Assembly: GCA_963978545.1 (NCBI GenBank)
Contig: OZ021728.1
Coordinates: 1-64,000 of the forward strand
Length of the DNA stretch: 64,000 nt
Direction: 5' to 3'
Source of the DNA: Linyphia triangularis
Taxonomy: Eukaryota; Arthropoda; Arachnida; Araneae; Linyphiidae
Translations under genes and position numbers: made by a program
Part shown: piece by piece, positions 23,100 through 35,300 of the stretch
Position numbering within the stretch: position 1 is the stretch's first letter
Layout: every line of letters begins with the position of its first letter
The notes under the pieces: model-generated
What the model was told of the DNA's origin: nothing
The model's database searches: none
What the model saw: the letters and a program-made list of their open reading frames with translations, nothing else

Positions 23100-25479
23100 T
23101 AGGGTGGTTCAAATCCCCCTCCCCCCCCCCCCCCCCAGCTACAGATCAAGACACCCCCTAACTTTTTCACATTTACCCATAGTATTATTCTCCTAAAATT
23201 TTAGCTTCCTTCTCCTATAAGAAGATGGCGCTCAATGACCCTTCATTTTTGTACTTTTTTGTAATTTCTCATAATTTTCGAGTTTTATGCTGATAAGAAC
23301 ACATGTCTTTTTTTTTTTTTTTTTTTAAGTTTTTATGGAGTTTTACTACATGCAATATAGTTTGGCAACAGTTATCTACTGTATCTGGCAACATCTATAT
23401 TATCAAAAACACCATCTGATCGTTAAGCACTTCGTTTGAATGGTCCAGTAGTCGCAGCTTTGGGGCATGTTCCTCGAACGTTATCTCTTTAAAGAGGGGT
23501 CAAAAATCAAGAAAAGAATACACTGACTCAAGCAAAGGGTAAATTCCACCTAACTGTCCTGCTTCATTGGAACGACAAACATCTGCCAAAATCTTATGGA
23601 TTAAGAAAGATCGATCGTTTGCCTTTATACGTTTTGGAGATGGCATCGAAAAACTTCTTAGTGTCTCAAAGTTGTGGAAGAACAGAGAAATATATTTCAA
23701 AAATCTGTTTTTATGCTAGACAATGGCAAGTAGAGAATTAAATTTGGACAAAGTTTTGATACTACGAGTATAACTAGTGGTTGTGTATAAGAGGCATGCA
23801 TTAATTTGGAGAAAAGATGGGACTATTGTGGCTATCCTGCCGCCGCCATGTCACAGAACTTCTATTGGCAAAGTTGTGCTATAGGCAGAAATATCACGCT
23901 ACATAGAAGTTTCCCTCTTTAAAAGACTTAAAACCGTTCGAAAAATAATCGGACACATAAATTTCTAGGATTTAGAACTGAAAGAAGACGCTAAAGAGTT
24001 TTAAATGTAGCCTTCCTTTCAACTGTGGATAAATCTACGATGATTAGAGAGGATTATAAAAAAGTAATCTATCTGACATTAATCGTTTTGGACAAGCCAC
24101 TTGAGAAAATCCTTTGGAGAGCAGCAGGTGTTATTCTTCACCCTCCGTGGATGGCTAAACTCCTATACATTTTAAATCCTTCTATTCAGCAAAAGGTTTT
24201 CCCATATAACTAATAGAGAGAAGAAATGCAGCTTCAGTGATTTGTACAGTTTAATGCTTTTTTATACAGTAAAGACATGGATAGAAGTCCCACTTGCTTC
24301 TGGTGGTGACCTGAACTTACGGAAAAACGTTAAAAAGTATAAGAAAATTGATTCTAAAATTGGAATTACAGCTGGAAAAGTTTTGAAAAAGCTTATATAG
24401 TATCTTTCAAATGAATTGGTTGGTTAGGCCATATTTGCACACATAATTACCGCAAAAGAAAAATTATTGCAGATATGAATAACTCAAAAAATTCCAGAAA
24501 TATAAAAGGGTACAAGCTATTAAAAATGTTGAAAGATAATGCCAGTCTTGGAGAATTTGTGACAAAAAGAACTATTGATATTTACTTACAAAAAGAACTC
24601 TTGATATGGTAATTTTTCAATATTATGTTATCGAACATGTCTCTTACTATGACAGTGGGTTTCGATAATCTGAATGTCAATATCTACAGGATTTATGTTG
24701 TTTACAATTTCCATACCTAATCCATATTTTTTAGATGTTATTAACTGTTCATTCGATTGATTTCAATTAAACGTTGCTCTTGGCAGGAGATTGAGTGTCG
24801 TTTGAAAATTTTCATTAAGTACAGCTGTACATTTAGAAACTTTGAATAGAGCTGAAATTTAAACACTATTTACGAGTCCACTCTTTATTGAGTGAGAATT
24901 TTATGATTTGAAATGATATTATGGTATTTAGATAATTTCTGATCGACCATTTTCGGCTTACAAAAAATGTAGCCAAGTGGTACTGTAATGCTTGGTTAAA
25001 TGATGAAATAAGCTACACTACTGATCTACATAACACCACACTAAGTCCTTTCGTATTTGAGTGTACCAATAGCTTATTTTGAATGCTTTTCAGGATTTTA
25101 TACCGCCTAATTTATAAGGGCAATTTTATCAAAATTTCAAAAGTTTAATGGAGTAGCACAGGGATTAACGAGAGCTTGTGAGCAGGGGTAGAGCCCTTTA
25201 GTGTTTAATTATTTCATAAACTTTTACTAACTTATTTAACATTTTTTAATTCTGGTTTAAATAAAAACTTTCTTTAAGAAAATTCCTTTCAATTATACTT
25301 AATACCAAATCCACTACAAATGCTTCAAAATATGAAATTTTACTGTTCGTTGAGCGCCATCTTTTAATTGGAGTAGGATTCTGAAATTTTGCTAGAACAT
25401 TTGTATTGGTAGAAATAAGGGAATGTCCTGGTCTCAGGGTGGGAAAAAAAATGTCCCCATATATTTTTGAGCCACCCTA
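23100..25479. mobile_element. Nested DNA transposon, TAGGGTGG ends
   Basis: Left end TAGGGTGGTTCAAATCC; right end, reversed, TAGGGTGGCTCAAAAATA. The flanks ATATTGTG (23092-23099) and ATATTGAG (25480-25487) match at 7 of 8 positions, so it made an 8-bp target duplication inside the element at 22614-25655. It contains a broken coding region. A C-run lies at 23119-23137. Confidence 0.8.
24025..24480 (+). pseudogene. Broken transposase of the nested element
   Basis: The first frame (24025-24213) contains REDYKKVIYLTLIVLDK followed by PWMAKLLYILN. This resembles, from memory, a widespread arthropod transposon protein with a segment like DYRELVELTI and HHARWMAKAIY. A second segment in another frame (about 24258-24460) reads VPLASGGDLNLRKNVKKYKK, then after an internal stop YLSNELVG, also in the order expected for that family. 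Stops and at least one frame shift show it is dead. The upstream part (23470-24020) gives no clear match. The identification rests on recalled family features. Confidence 0.55.
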
Positions 25480-25829
25480 ATATTGAGGGGATTTTACAAA
25501 AACACATGAATTTTTTTTTTGTTCAATGGAGTCACCACAAGGAATGTGAGAAAAAAAAATTCAAAATTTCCTGATTAAAGACTAATTTTAAAAAATTCCC
25601 AGAAGAGTGAAATTCCCTGACATTTCTCTGATTTTCAGATTCTGTAGCCACCCTGATAATGCTTTAGATACGAGAATATAAATGGCACTAAGTTAATGCA
25701 TAAAAGGGACCAGAAGTTTACAGTAAATAAAAAGTTAAACAAAAATTATGTGCTTTTTAAGTTGTTTTCTTTTTTTTTTTTTTCTTATTTGAAAAATAGG
25801 AACAGGGGATTTAGTCAGTTTTCTAAAAA

Positions 25830-26040
25830 AATTAGGTAGGAATTTTAGAAATAATTCCAAAAATTTCAGGCACATGCTAGGGATAATTCCTAAAAATTTT
25901 AGGGGAAATTCCAAAATTTTGGGAATAATTGCAAAAAATTTAGGGATAATTTTTTAAAAATTAGGGATATTTCTTTTAAAGCTGACATTCTTTTCAAAGC
26001 CTGTTTCAATACCAGCAAAAAAGAGCTGATTTTCAAAAAA
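25830..26040. repeat. Uninterrupted copy of a dispersed host repeat
   Basis: TTAGGGATATTTCTTTTAAA then GCTGACATTC then TTTCAATACCAGCAAAAAA corresponds to the split sequence at 31290-31372, 33119-33140 and 37972-38030. It is the empty-site reference for two insertions there. It lies just beyond the end of the MTREX gene. Confidence 0.8.
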
Positions 26041-26183
26041 TTTAATAATTAAAAGCTCAGAAAAGATTTTATCTTCTGGAGCATTATCTGAATTTTACCC
26101 TGCAAGAGCAAGTGACGAAAACAGACATTTCTAAACAGGAATCAAGCCACTTTAAACAACTCTATTGACAAAGCAGGTGAGAA

Positions 26184-26189
26184 TTTAAT
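26184..26189 (-). promoter_or_regulatory. MTREX: Possible MTREX polyadenylation signal
   Basis: On the minus strand this reads ATTAAA, the common variant signal, about 60 bases after the stop codon. No AATAAA is nearer. Inferred from position only. Confidence 0.3.
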
Positions 26190-26249
26190 GTGTTTAAATG
26201 TCCATTCCAAGTGCTGAAATTTCAGGTACTCAATTTTTCTTCGAAATGT

Positions 26250-26302
26250 TTACAGGTACAGACTTGCAGCAAAAACAATGTCCCGCTTGATGAGTTTTAT
26301 TC
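26250..26302 (-). CDS. MTREX: MTREX terminal exon
   Basis: Encodes the invariant C-terminus IKLIKRDIVFAASLYL and a TAA stop (plus-strand 26250-26252). Acceptor TTTTAG; phase agrees with the previous exon. Confidence 0.95.
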
Positions 26303-29300
26303 CTAAAAAACAATAATAAAGAGTAATTAAAATAATATAACCCATAAAAATAAAATTTTAATAAGAATCACTTACAATTTTTATATTCATTGACACAGCT
26401 CTGGTGTGTGCTTGACATCCAATTTTAATCTATCAGCAAAATATGCTGCTAACTAGGTTTCAAAGTTTATTCATTAAAAATTGTGAATTTATGCACTCAC
26501 ATGCTTATTTCTTCCGATTAAAACAATTTTATTATTTACTTCAGCAGGAAAGAATTTCTTCCATGATGCTATTGAAAAGTTGTACCCTCTTTAAGTGAAA
26601 TTTGATTGCTCTACCAGAGGGGCTTCATTAACCAGGGTTCCCACTCAGAATGAAATTCAATGACTTTTAAGGACCTAATTAATGTTTTTAAGGACCTTTG
26701 AAAATTTGTTTTGAGGCATTATGTCTATATATAAATTTTTAATAAAGTATATTCTACCAAAACAGTTTCTAGTTAGATTTGTAATACAAATACGTCTGAA
26801 AATTCCGATATGGTGCAGATAAGTGGCGGTCACGCAGAAATAGCAAATCCGATTTGGAATCTTTATAAATTTTGCAGTTGGACAACATCTGCAAATATTA
26901 AGGACCTTTAAGCATTTTCAAGGACTTTTAAGCACCTCTAAGCACTTTCAAGGCCTTGAAAACAAGTTCAAAAATATTAAGCACTTTCAATGACCGTGGG
27001 AACCCTGTTAACCCACCATCAACCTACCCAGCCACACACAAAATCGAAGCTAATATAAAGAATTGAATAGGGAGGTTGTTATGACCAAATAATCTTACCT
27101 TCAGAGAACTTGTTCTCCATTTCTGTGTTCCCTATTGCTTTGGCAGCCTGACACATCTGACGCATCAGTTCCTCGAGCCTCCTCATACAACGAATCACAC
27201 TTCCTGAAATGACACCACCCATTTAGAAAGCAACTCGCTTAATCAATTGTTTTCATTTAAATGAAAAAAGGAGGCATACCAAATGTGAACTCCTATACTG
27301 TGTTAAATGTATTTCTTTGTACGATTCACAGTTGACATTGTAACAAACTAAATTTTAATGCGAAGTCAGACAGGTCAAATCATAGAATGGACTTTTAAAG
27401 ACCTTCAAAAACTTGTTTTCGTGGAACTTAAGGTGCGACTTTACAATATCAAAATCATTTTGCCTTAAAAACAGACTTTGATCTCGCAAAACACTAATCT
27501 TGCATGTTTGTCTAAGCTACAACCATTCGATTTCTACCCCACCAATCAGCAAACCAAATGACATACATGTTGATGCATGCTTAATACCAAAAAATGTTGG
27601 TGTGTCGCAGAGAGGTGACAAAAATTCAACAACTTTTAAGGACCTATTATAAGCATTTTCAAGTACTTTTAAGGCCTGGAAAACCAGTTAAAAAGCACTT
27701 TTAATGACAGTGGGAACCTTGATGACTCTTCAACGACTTTAAAGGACCTAAACAATACTTAGGGACCTAAAATTGGTTTTCAGGCATGATGTCTTAAATG
27801 TGCGACTTTACAGCTGATTCAGTCAATGCTAATATCAAAACCTTTCATGCTTTTTACCTTATGAACAGATTTTGATGAGGTTACAATTTTCATATACACT
27901 GTTTAATAGCCATCGTATATGTGCATGTTTCGGATATAGTATTCGACTTTACAGCTGATTCAGTCAGCGCTAATATCAAAACCTTTCATGCTTTTTACCT
28001 TATGAACAGATTTTGATGAGGTTACAATTTTCATATACGCTGTTTAATAGCCATCGTATATGTGCATGTTTCGGATATAGTATTCGACTTTACAGCTGAT
28101 TCAGTCAGCGCTAATATCAAAACCTTTCATGATTTTTACCTTATGAACAGATTTTGATGAGGTTACAATTTTCATATACGCTGTTTAATAGCCATCGTAT
28201 ATGTGCATGTTTTGGATATAGTATTCGCAAACTCTTGACTTATATATAAGGCAAAGCCCTCACTCACTCATCACAAATTCTCCTACTTCCCACATGTCCA
28301 CAACTCTGAAAATTGGTACAAATATCAACAATGGTAAACATAGAAAAAGTAAACTAGATTAACCCACTTTAAGGGGTCGAAAAGGGGCTAAAGGTTCCAA
28401 ACGAGGGATATTCGAATCTCTATTTCATCACATTTCTAAAAATTAATGCAAATGTCAATAAAGACAAATGTAGAAAAGTAAGCTATTCCAATCTCGATTA
28501 ACTCACTTTAAGGGGTGGAAAAGGGGTTAAACGTTCCAAACAATGAATATTCGGATAGTCTCACTTCTGACATGGTCACAATTTCGAAAATTGGTACAAA
28601 TACCAACAATTTTAAACATAGAAAAAGCATGCTATTCCGATTTCAATTAACCCACTTTAAGGTGTGACCAGGTGGAAAAGGGGTTAAACGTTCCGAACGA
28701 AGAATATTCGAAAGTACCATTTCCCATATGGTTACAACTCTAAAAATTGGTACAAATGTCAATAAAGACAAACATCGAAAAGTTAAGCTATTCCGAGCTC
28801 GATTAACACACTTTAAGGGGTGGAAAAAGGGTTAAAAGTTCCAAACTCAAATATCCCAGTTCCCATATGGTCACAAATCTGAATATTGGTGCAAATGTCA
28901 ACAAAGGCAAACTTAGAATAAGTAAGTTATTCGGATCTCGGTTAACCCACATTTAGGTGTCGAAAAGGGGTTAAATGTTCCACTTCCAATGTAGTCATAA
29001 TTCTGATATTTGGTGCAAATGTTAAAAGGGCGAATGTAAAAAAAATAAGTTATTCCCATATCAATTAACAAATTTTTAAAGGAAGAAAAGTCTATGCAAC
29101 ATTGAAGCTATACGAGGATTATCTTAATGTCTCAACTCCAATACAGGTACTACTTTGTAATTTAGAACTAAAAGCAAACATAAAACACAATAAACTATTG
29201 CAATCTCGATTACTTAATTAAAAAGGGTCCGATGGGAGTTAAACATTCTAAACGAGGGATATTCAAATGTCTCTTTCCAATATACTATTCACAATTATAA

Positions 29301-32300
29301 ATTTTGTTAAAATGTCAACAAAGGAAAGTTCCTATTTTGATAAATCAATTTGTTGGCATCAAAATGGGAGCAAACGTCTGAATACATGAATGTTAAAATT
29401 TTGTAGCGCAGCACGGGTATTCAGCTACTAAAATATAAATACACAGAGTACAGTGTGTAACAAAACTCTGTTCCACTGATCAGCAAATACGAAACGTACG
29501 ACGCATGCATAATACCAGAAAATTGTAGGGCAATCCTCTGGTGATTAGACACATTTTTATAAATATTGCAGTCTGACACACAACAACTTAAGGACCGCAT
29601 TTTTAAGGAAAAAAGTTCAAAAATATTAAGAACTTTTAATAACTGTGGGAACCCTCTTGATTCAGATTTTATGTTCTTAGGAGTTCATGTGAATTACAGT
29701 AGATATCATGGGCTTATGACTTATGAATTTAGTAAGGTAAGTATTTAGGGGTTATCTTTGATAAAACCTTGACATGGAAGCCTCATCTCCAATATTGCAC
29801 CAACAAAGCCAAACGAGTGTTTTGGGCCTGCAGACGTGCTATTGGAAACAACTGGGGCTTGTCACCAAAAATGGTACTCTGGATATATACAGGAGTGATT
29901 ACTCCAATGATATCTTATGGGGCCATTGCCTGGGGAAAGAGAACCCATAATGAAACTGTGAAAAAAGAACTCACTAGTTTACAAAGAATGGCAACCATTG
30001 CAATTACAAATGCAATGAGAACTACTCCCTCACAGAGTCTAGAAATTCTCCTAGATTTTCTAGCACTACACAAACAAGTGGAATTAGAGGCTGTTTTGTG
30101 TTCACGACGACTAAAACTCATGGGTACATAAACATCCTATGAATTACCTTTGTTTAAAAATATTCAGACACAGGTAAAAGAACATCCCTGTCTAACTATG
30201 AGTTCTGACTGGATGTTAAAGCAATATTGCTTTAGAGCCAAATACAATATCATCTTCCCGTCCAGAGAGAACTGGAGATTTTCCTCCAATCTGACTAGGA
30301 GAGGAGATGAAATTTGGTATACAGATGGTTCAAAGACATCTTATGGCACTGGCTCAGGTGTCTTCTGTCCTAACAGAAAAATAAAGCTATCTTTCTCTCT
30401 GGGCAAGTTGGCTACTGTATTTCAGGCTGAGGTTCTTGCAATTACGGCATGTGCCTACAATTGCCTAGATAGAGGAGTTGTTAAGAAGGTCATAAAGATT
30501 TTCTCTGACAGCCAGGCTACACTAACGGCTTTAAAGAGTCACTGCTTTACCTCTAAAGCAGTGTGGGAATGTCACAATGCACTTGTAAACCTAGCTGAGG
30601 GTAACAAGGTTTCTCTTCTCTGGGTCCCTGGTCACTGTGACATTGAAGGTGATGAAATGGAAGACCAATTAGCTAAACAAGGATCTAAATTATCCTTTAT
30701 TGGTCCAGAACCTGTTTTGGGTCTGCCCCACAATGCGGTCAGGAAAACTATCAAAAGCTTTTTATTCACTGAATCCTATCAAGCATGGCTTGAATCTAAA
30801 GATCAAAGACAAGCCAAAGAGCTCAATCAACAGTCACCCTGGAATAGATCGAGGGAGCTAGTAAAATTGAGCAGAAAAGAGATCAAGGTTGCTGTAGGCC
30901 TTTTAACTGGACACTGCACCTTAAACAGACATCTTAATCTGATAGGTGTTATAGATGACCCACTATGCAGAGGCTGTCGTATGACAGAGGAGAGCTCTAC
31001 ACATGTGCTATGCAATTGTGACTACTGCTCTGCCCAAAAATTTGAACATCTAGGATACCATTGTATCGACCCCTGGGAATTGTCAAATGTTCCAATCAGG
31101 TCTATACTGAAATTTATTTCAGCAACCGGTCTTCTTTAGATCAAATAGGGGGTTTCAGTACAATAGACTTCAGTCGCGGTGATGGTACTCGATAGAGTCA
31201 CCCCCATTCACAAGTCATATCATGATTCACAGTCATATCATCATTCAATGATTTTTTACAAACTTTAACATCAACAGAGTGAGCTTTCTAAAAAAAATTA
31301 AGGGTAATTCCAAAAAATTAAGGGTAATTACAAAAACTTTAGGGTAATTTTTTTTTAATTTAAGGGTATTTCCAGGGTTTCTGCCAATCTTAAATGTCAC
31401 AAATCCCTGACTTTTCATGACTTTCCATGACTGAAGCAAATGATTTTCCATGACTCAAGAAATCACATTAAAAACATTGAACCTGGCTCAAGAATTTTAT
31501 TATTTTACTAACGCAATGCAGTAAATTTTACTAACGCAACATAGTAAATAAATTATTGTATATGATTGTAAAATGATTACTATAAGTTTTATATTGAGTA
31601 AAAAATCCTCATTTCATGTAAGTAAACTAAGCATAGAAAAATAATACAGTAAAGGTGTATAAAACAGAGCAAGGTGTGTAACAGAGCTATTAAGGGTAAA
31701 TAAAACCGAAAAAAAATCTGATGGAATCAATTTGAAATATTAAGGAATTTAGGCTTCTAATATATTCTGTTAACAGAAAACACAAGGCAAGAAGAAAAAT
31801 ATTCATGTTTGTAAAGGATGCAGTTAGATTGAAGTTGAAGAATTTCTGTTTATGGATGCGAGCTGCCGAGCTGCTAAGTTATAGAATAACTAAAAATCAA
31901 ACAGAAATAATACGTAAATAATTATGGTTCTCATACATACTGTTGACAAAAAATAAGTTTAAAAATAATCATGCTAGTAAAGGATTCAGTCAGATTGAAG
32001 TTATATGAACGGCAAGTGTAAGCGACTGTCGGCAGAACAATGGAACGGCAACGCTTGCGTTAATGTGAACATTGATTACAACGGAAGTATGGGTCCGGCC
32101 GGCAATGATGAACATGAGCGACTGGGTGAAACATTTTGCCGCTTCATTTTACCGCTACCTCCAAACATTAATTTTCGTTCACCGTCCAGATGGCAGAGAA
32201 GAACATAGATCTCCGTGGCTTTGATTTCAGAAGTTTAATACATTCCATGTTTATGGAATGACAAATATAATGATTTTAAAAATATTGTTTTGATTTTATA

Positions 32301-35300
32301 TTAATTCAAAAATGTTTTATTTGGACGTATATTTTGAGAATTTTGGTATTAGATATATCATCTTGTAGATGATAATCACTTAAAATGAAGCGCGTTAGCT
32401 AGTTCAAATTTTACGCAATTCCTTTATTTTTCCAGAATAGTGAAATTCCCTGTTCTGTTCCCTAGATATCTACAAGAGACTTTTCCAATAAATGCAGAGG
32501 AATAGGTACTCACCATATAATCAGTAACGAAGATGCGTCGAAACCAGAAGAAACGGCGAAAAATAATTTTCCATTCTTTGATATTTCAGGTGTTAAAAAA
32601 GCTAATCAATCTTTAATAATAAATAAATATTTGAAGAAGGAATAAGAAAATATAAGTAAATTAAATAATCAAAAATCAAATGTTTTGATATCAACAATGT
32701 AAACCAGTAGCATACAGAGTCAAACCAAAAGTAAAGATTATGGAATTAATTTTTTTCAGTCTTACATTATGAATTTTTTTTCATTGAGACCTACTTGTGT
32801 GATGTCACAAGTTTGGAGTTCAGAAATTCTTTTCATTGGCCGGAGTTTTTAAATGCAACCGTTATTTCTATCAATAAAGTAAATAAAAACTCAAATGAAT
32901 CATTGAAGTAACAACGAATCGCGATCATGGCGTTTATGACGTCATAGTCACATGATTTTCCGTAAGATTTTTTGGAATCCATGCAATTCACTGTTTTTCC
33001 ATGACTTTTAGGCTTTTTTTGTTCAAAATCCATGACTTTCCATGACAAAATTTACCCTATGTCTAAATTCATGACTTTCCATGATTTTCCCTGACTTTCC
33101 ATATGCGCGGAAACCCTGTATTTCTTTTAAAGTTGACATACAGGGGTCAAAGTGACAAAATGAGAATATATAGGACTTTTTTAATTTTTAAAATATAGGA
33201 AAATGTAAAACATAATATAACTACACACAGTTGCTACTGAACTTTAAAATTAACTCGTTAAATATTTCATTAATTAAAACTTATGAAACATTATTGAAAT
33301 GAACATATAAGACAAACTTATTTGAAGGAGGCCTTTCACACAGTATCAATTAACATAAATTTTCTTTTTTAAGAAAGGAATATCATAATTGAGTACTTAG
33401 AAAATAATTGTCTCCCTTTAAAACTCGTTACATTGAATTTAAGAGAATAGAAAACAAGCCATTATAATAGAAATCGCCTGTCCTGAATATGTCATCCTTT
33501 ATTACCTCATTATTCCATCCTTATTGCTCATCAATAAATCAAATTTTATTAATTATCAGGGATGAGTTTGGTAAAAAATCAAAAAGCTGAAAACAAAAAT
33601 TCAAAAGTTTTATGCGTGAAACACATTTTAAGCTATACTTTTAAAAAATTGAGTTTTTCCATGTGCATTTATAACACGTTATCATCTCTGTCCGTCCGTG
33701 AGCAAAAATGGTTTAAAATAGCAGTACCTAGACATAGGGATACACTTTGTGCTGTCATTAGGCATGGTATAGCTCCAAAGCAAAAAATAAAATAAAAATA
33801 CTGTGAAAAGGATGAAAACCAGAAAAAACATTTCAACAAGTCGAACAACTTTAAGCAATTATATCATACTAGCTGAATACCCGTGCTGCGCTACGAAATT
33901 TTACCATTAGCATTTTAGCGATCAAAAGACATTCACGTATTCTACATTTCAGACGTTTGCACCCATTTCGATCCCGACAAATTGATTTATCAAAATAGAA
34001 ACTTTCCTTTGTTGACAATTTTAACGAAATTTATAATTGTGAATACTATATTGGAAAGAGGCATTTGAATATCCCTCTTTTAGAACGTTTAATTCCCTTC
34101 GGACCCTTTTAATTACGTAATCGAGATTGAAATAGTTTATTGTGTTTATGTTTGCTCTTTGTTTTAAATTTCGAAGTAGTAGCGGTATTGGAATTGAGAC
34201 ATTAAAATAATCCTCGTCGAGTTTCAATGTTGCGTCGACTTTTCATCCCTTAAAAATTCATTAATCGATATTGGAATAACTTTTTTTTTTTAAATTTGTC
34301 CTTTTAACATTTGCACCAAATATCAGAATTATGACTACATTGGAAGAGGAACATTCGGATATCCCTCGTTTGGAACATTTAACCCCTTTTCGACTCCATA
34401 AAGTAGGTTAATCAAGCTCGGAATAGCTTAATTTTTCTATGTTTGTCTTTGTTGACATTTGTGCCTATTTTCAGAGTTGTGACCAAATGGGAAGTGGTAC
34501 AGTCGAATATCCCTCCTTTGGAAAGTTTAAACTCTTTTCCACCCCTTAAAATGGGTTAACCTAGGTCGGAATAGAATGCTTTTTCTATTTTTACCATTGT
34601 TGATATTTGTGCCGATTTTCAGAATTGTGACCAAATGGGAAGTGGGATATTCGAATATCCTTCGTTTGGAACGTTTAACCCCTTTTCGACCCCTTAAAGT
34701 GGGTTAATCGAGATCGGAGTTGCTTACTTTTTCTATTTTTACGATTGTTGATATTTGGGCCGATTTTCAGAGTTGTGACCAAATGGGAAGTGGAATATTC
34801 GAATGTCCCCCGTTTGGAACGTTTAACCCCTTTTTCGACCCCTTAAAATTGGTTAATCGAGATCGGAGTAGCTTACTTTTTCTATTTTTACCATTGTTGA
34901 TATTTGTGCCGATTTTCAGAGTTGTGACCAAATGGGAAGTGGGATATTCGAATGTCCCCCTTTTGGAATGTTTAACCCCTTTTTCGACCCCTTAAAATGG
35001 GTTAATCGAGATCGGAGTAGCTTACTTTTTCTATTATTACCATTGTTGATATTTGTGCCGATTTTCAGAGTTGTGACCAAATGGGAAGTGGGATATTCGA
35101 ATGTCCCCCTTTTGGAACGTTTAACCCCTTTTTCGACCCCTTAAAATGGGTTAATCGAGATCGGAGTAGCTTACTTTTTCTATTATTACCATTGTTGATA
35201 TTTGTGCCGATTTTCAGAGTTGTGAGCAAATGGGAAGTGGGATATTCGAATATCCCCCGTTTGGAACGTTTAACCCCTTTCCGACTCCTTAAAGTGGGTT

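Larger units (their letters stand above)
22614..25655. mobile_element. TIR element (CAGGGTGNCT), host of a nested insertion
   Basis: The left end is CAGGGTGTCTTCAGAATTTG; the right end, reversed, is CAGGGTGGCTACAGAATCTG. The middle (23100-25479) is a separate insertion, so the original is about 650 bp. A related copy lies at 49901-50790. All share GCAAGGCAAGAAGAAAAATAA-like text and AATTCCCTGACATTTC near the ends. No target duplication is clear. Confidence 0.65.

Noticed and set aside
27804..28229. CRISPR-like array
   Set aside because: Direct 140-bp tandem copies without spacers, in a eukaryotic intron.
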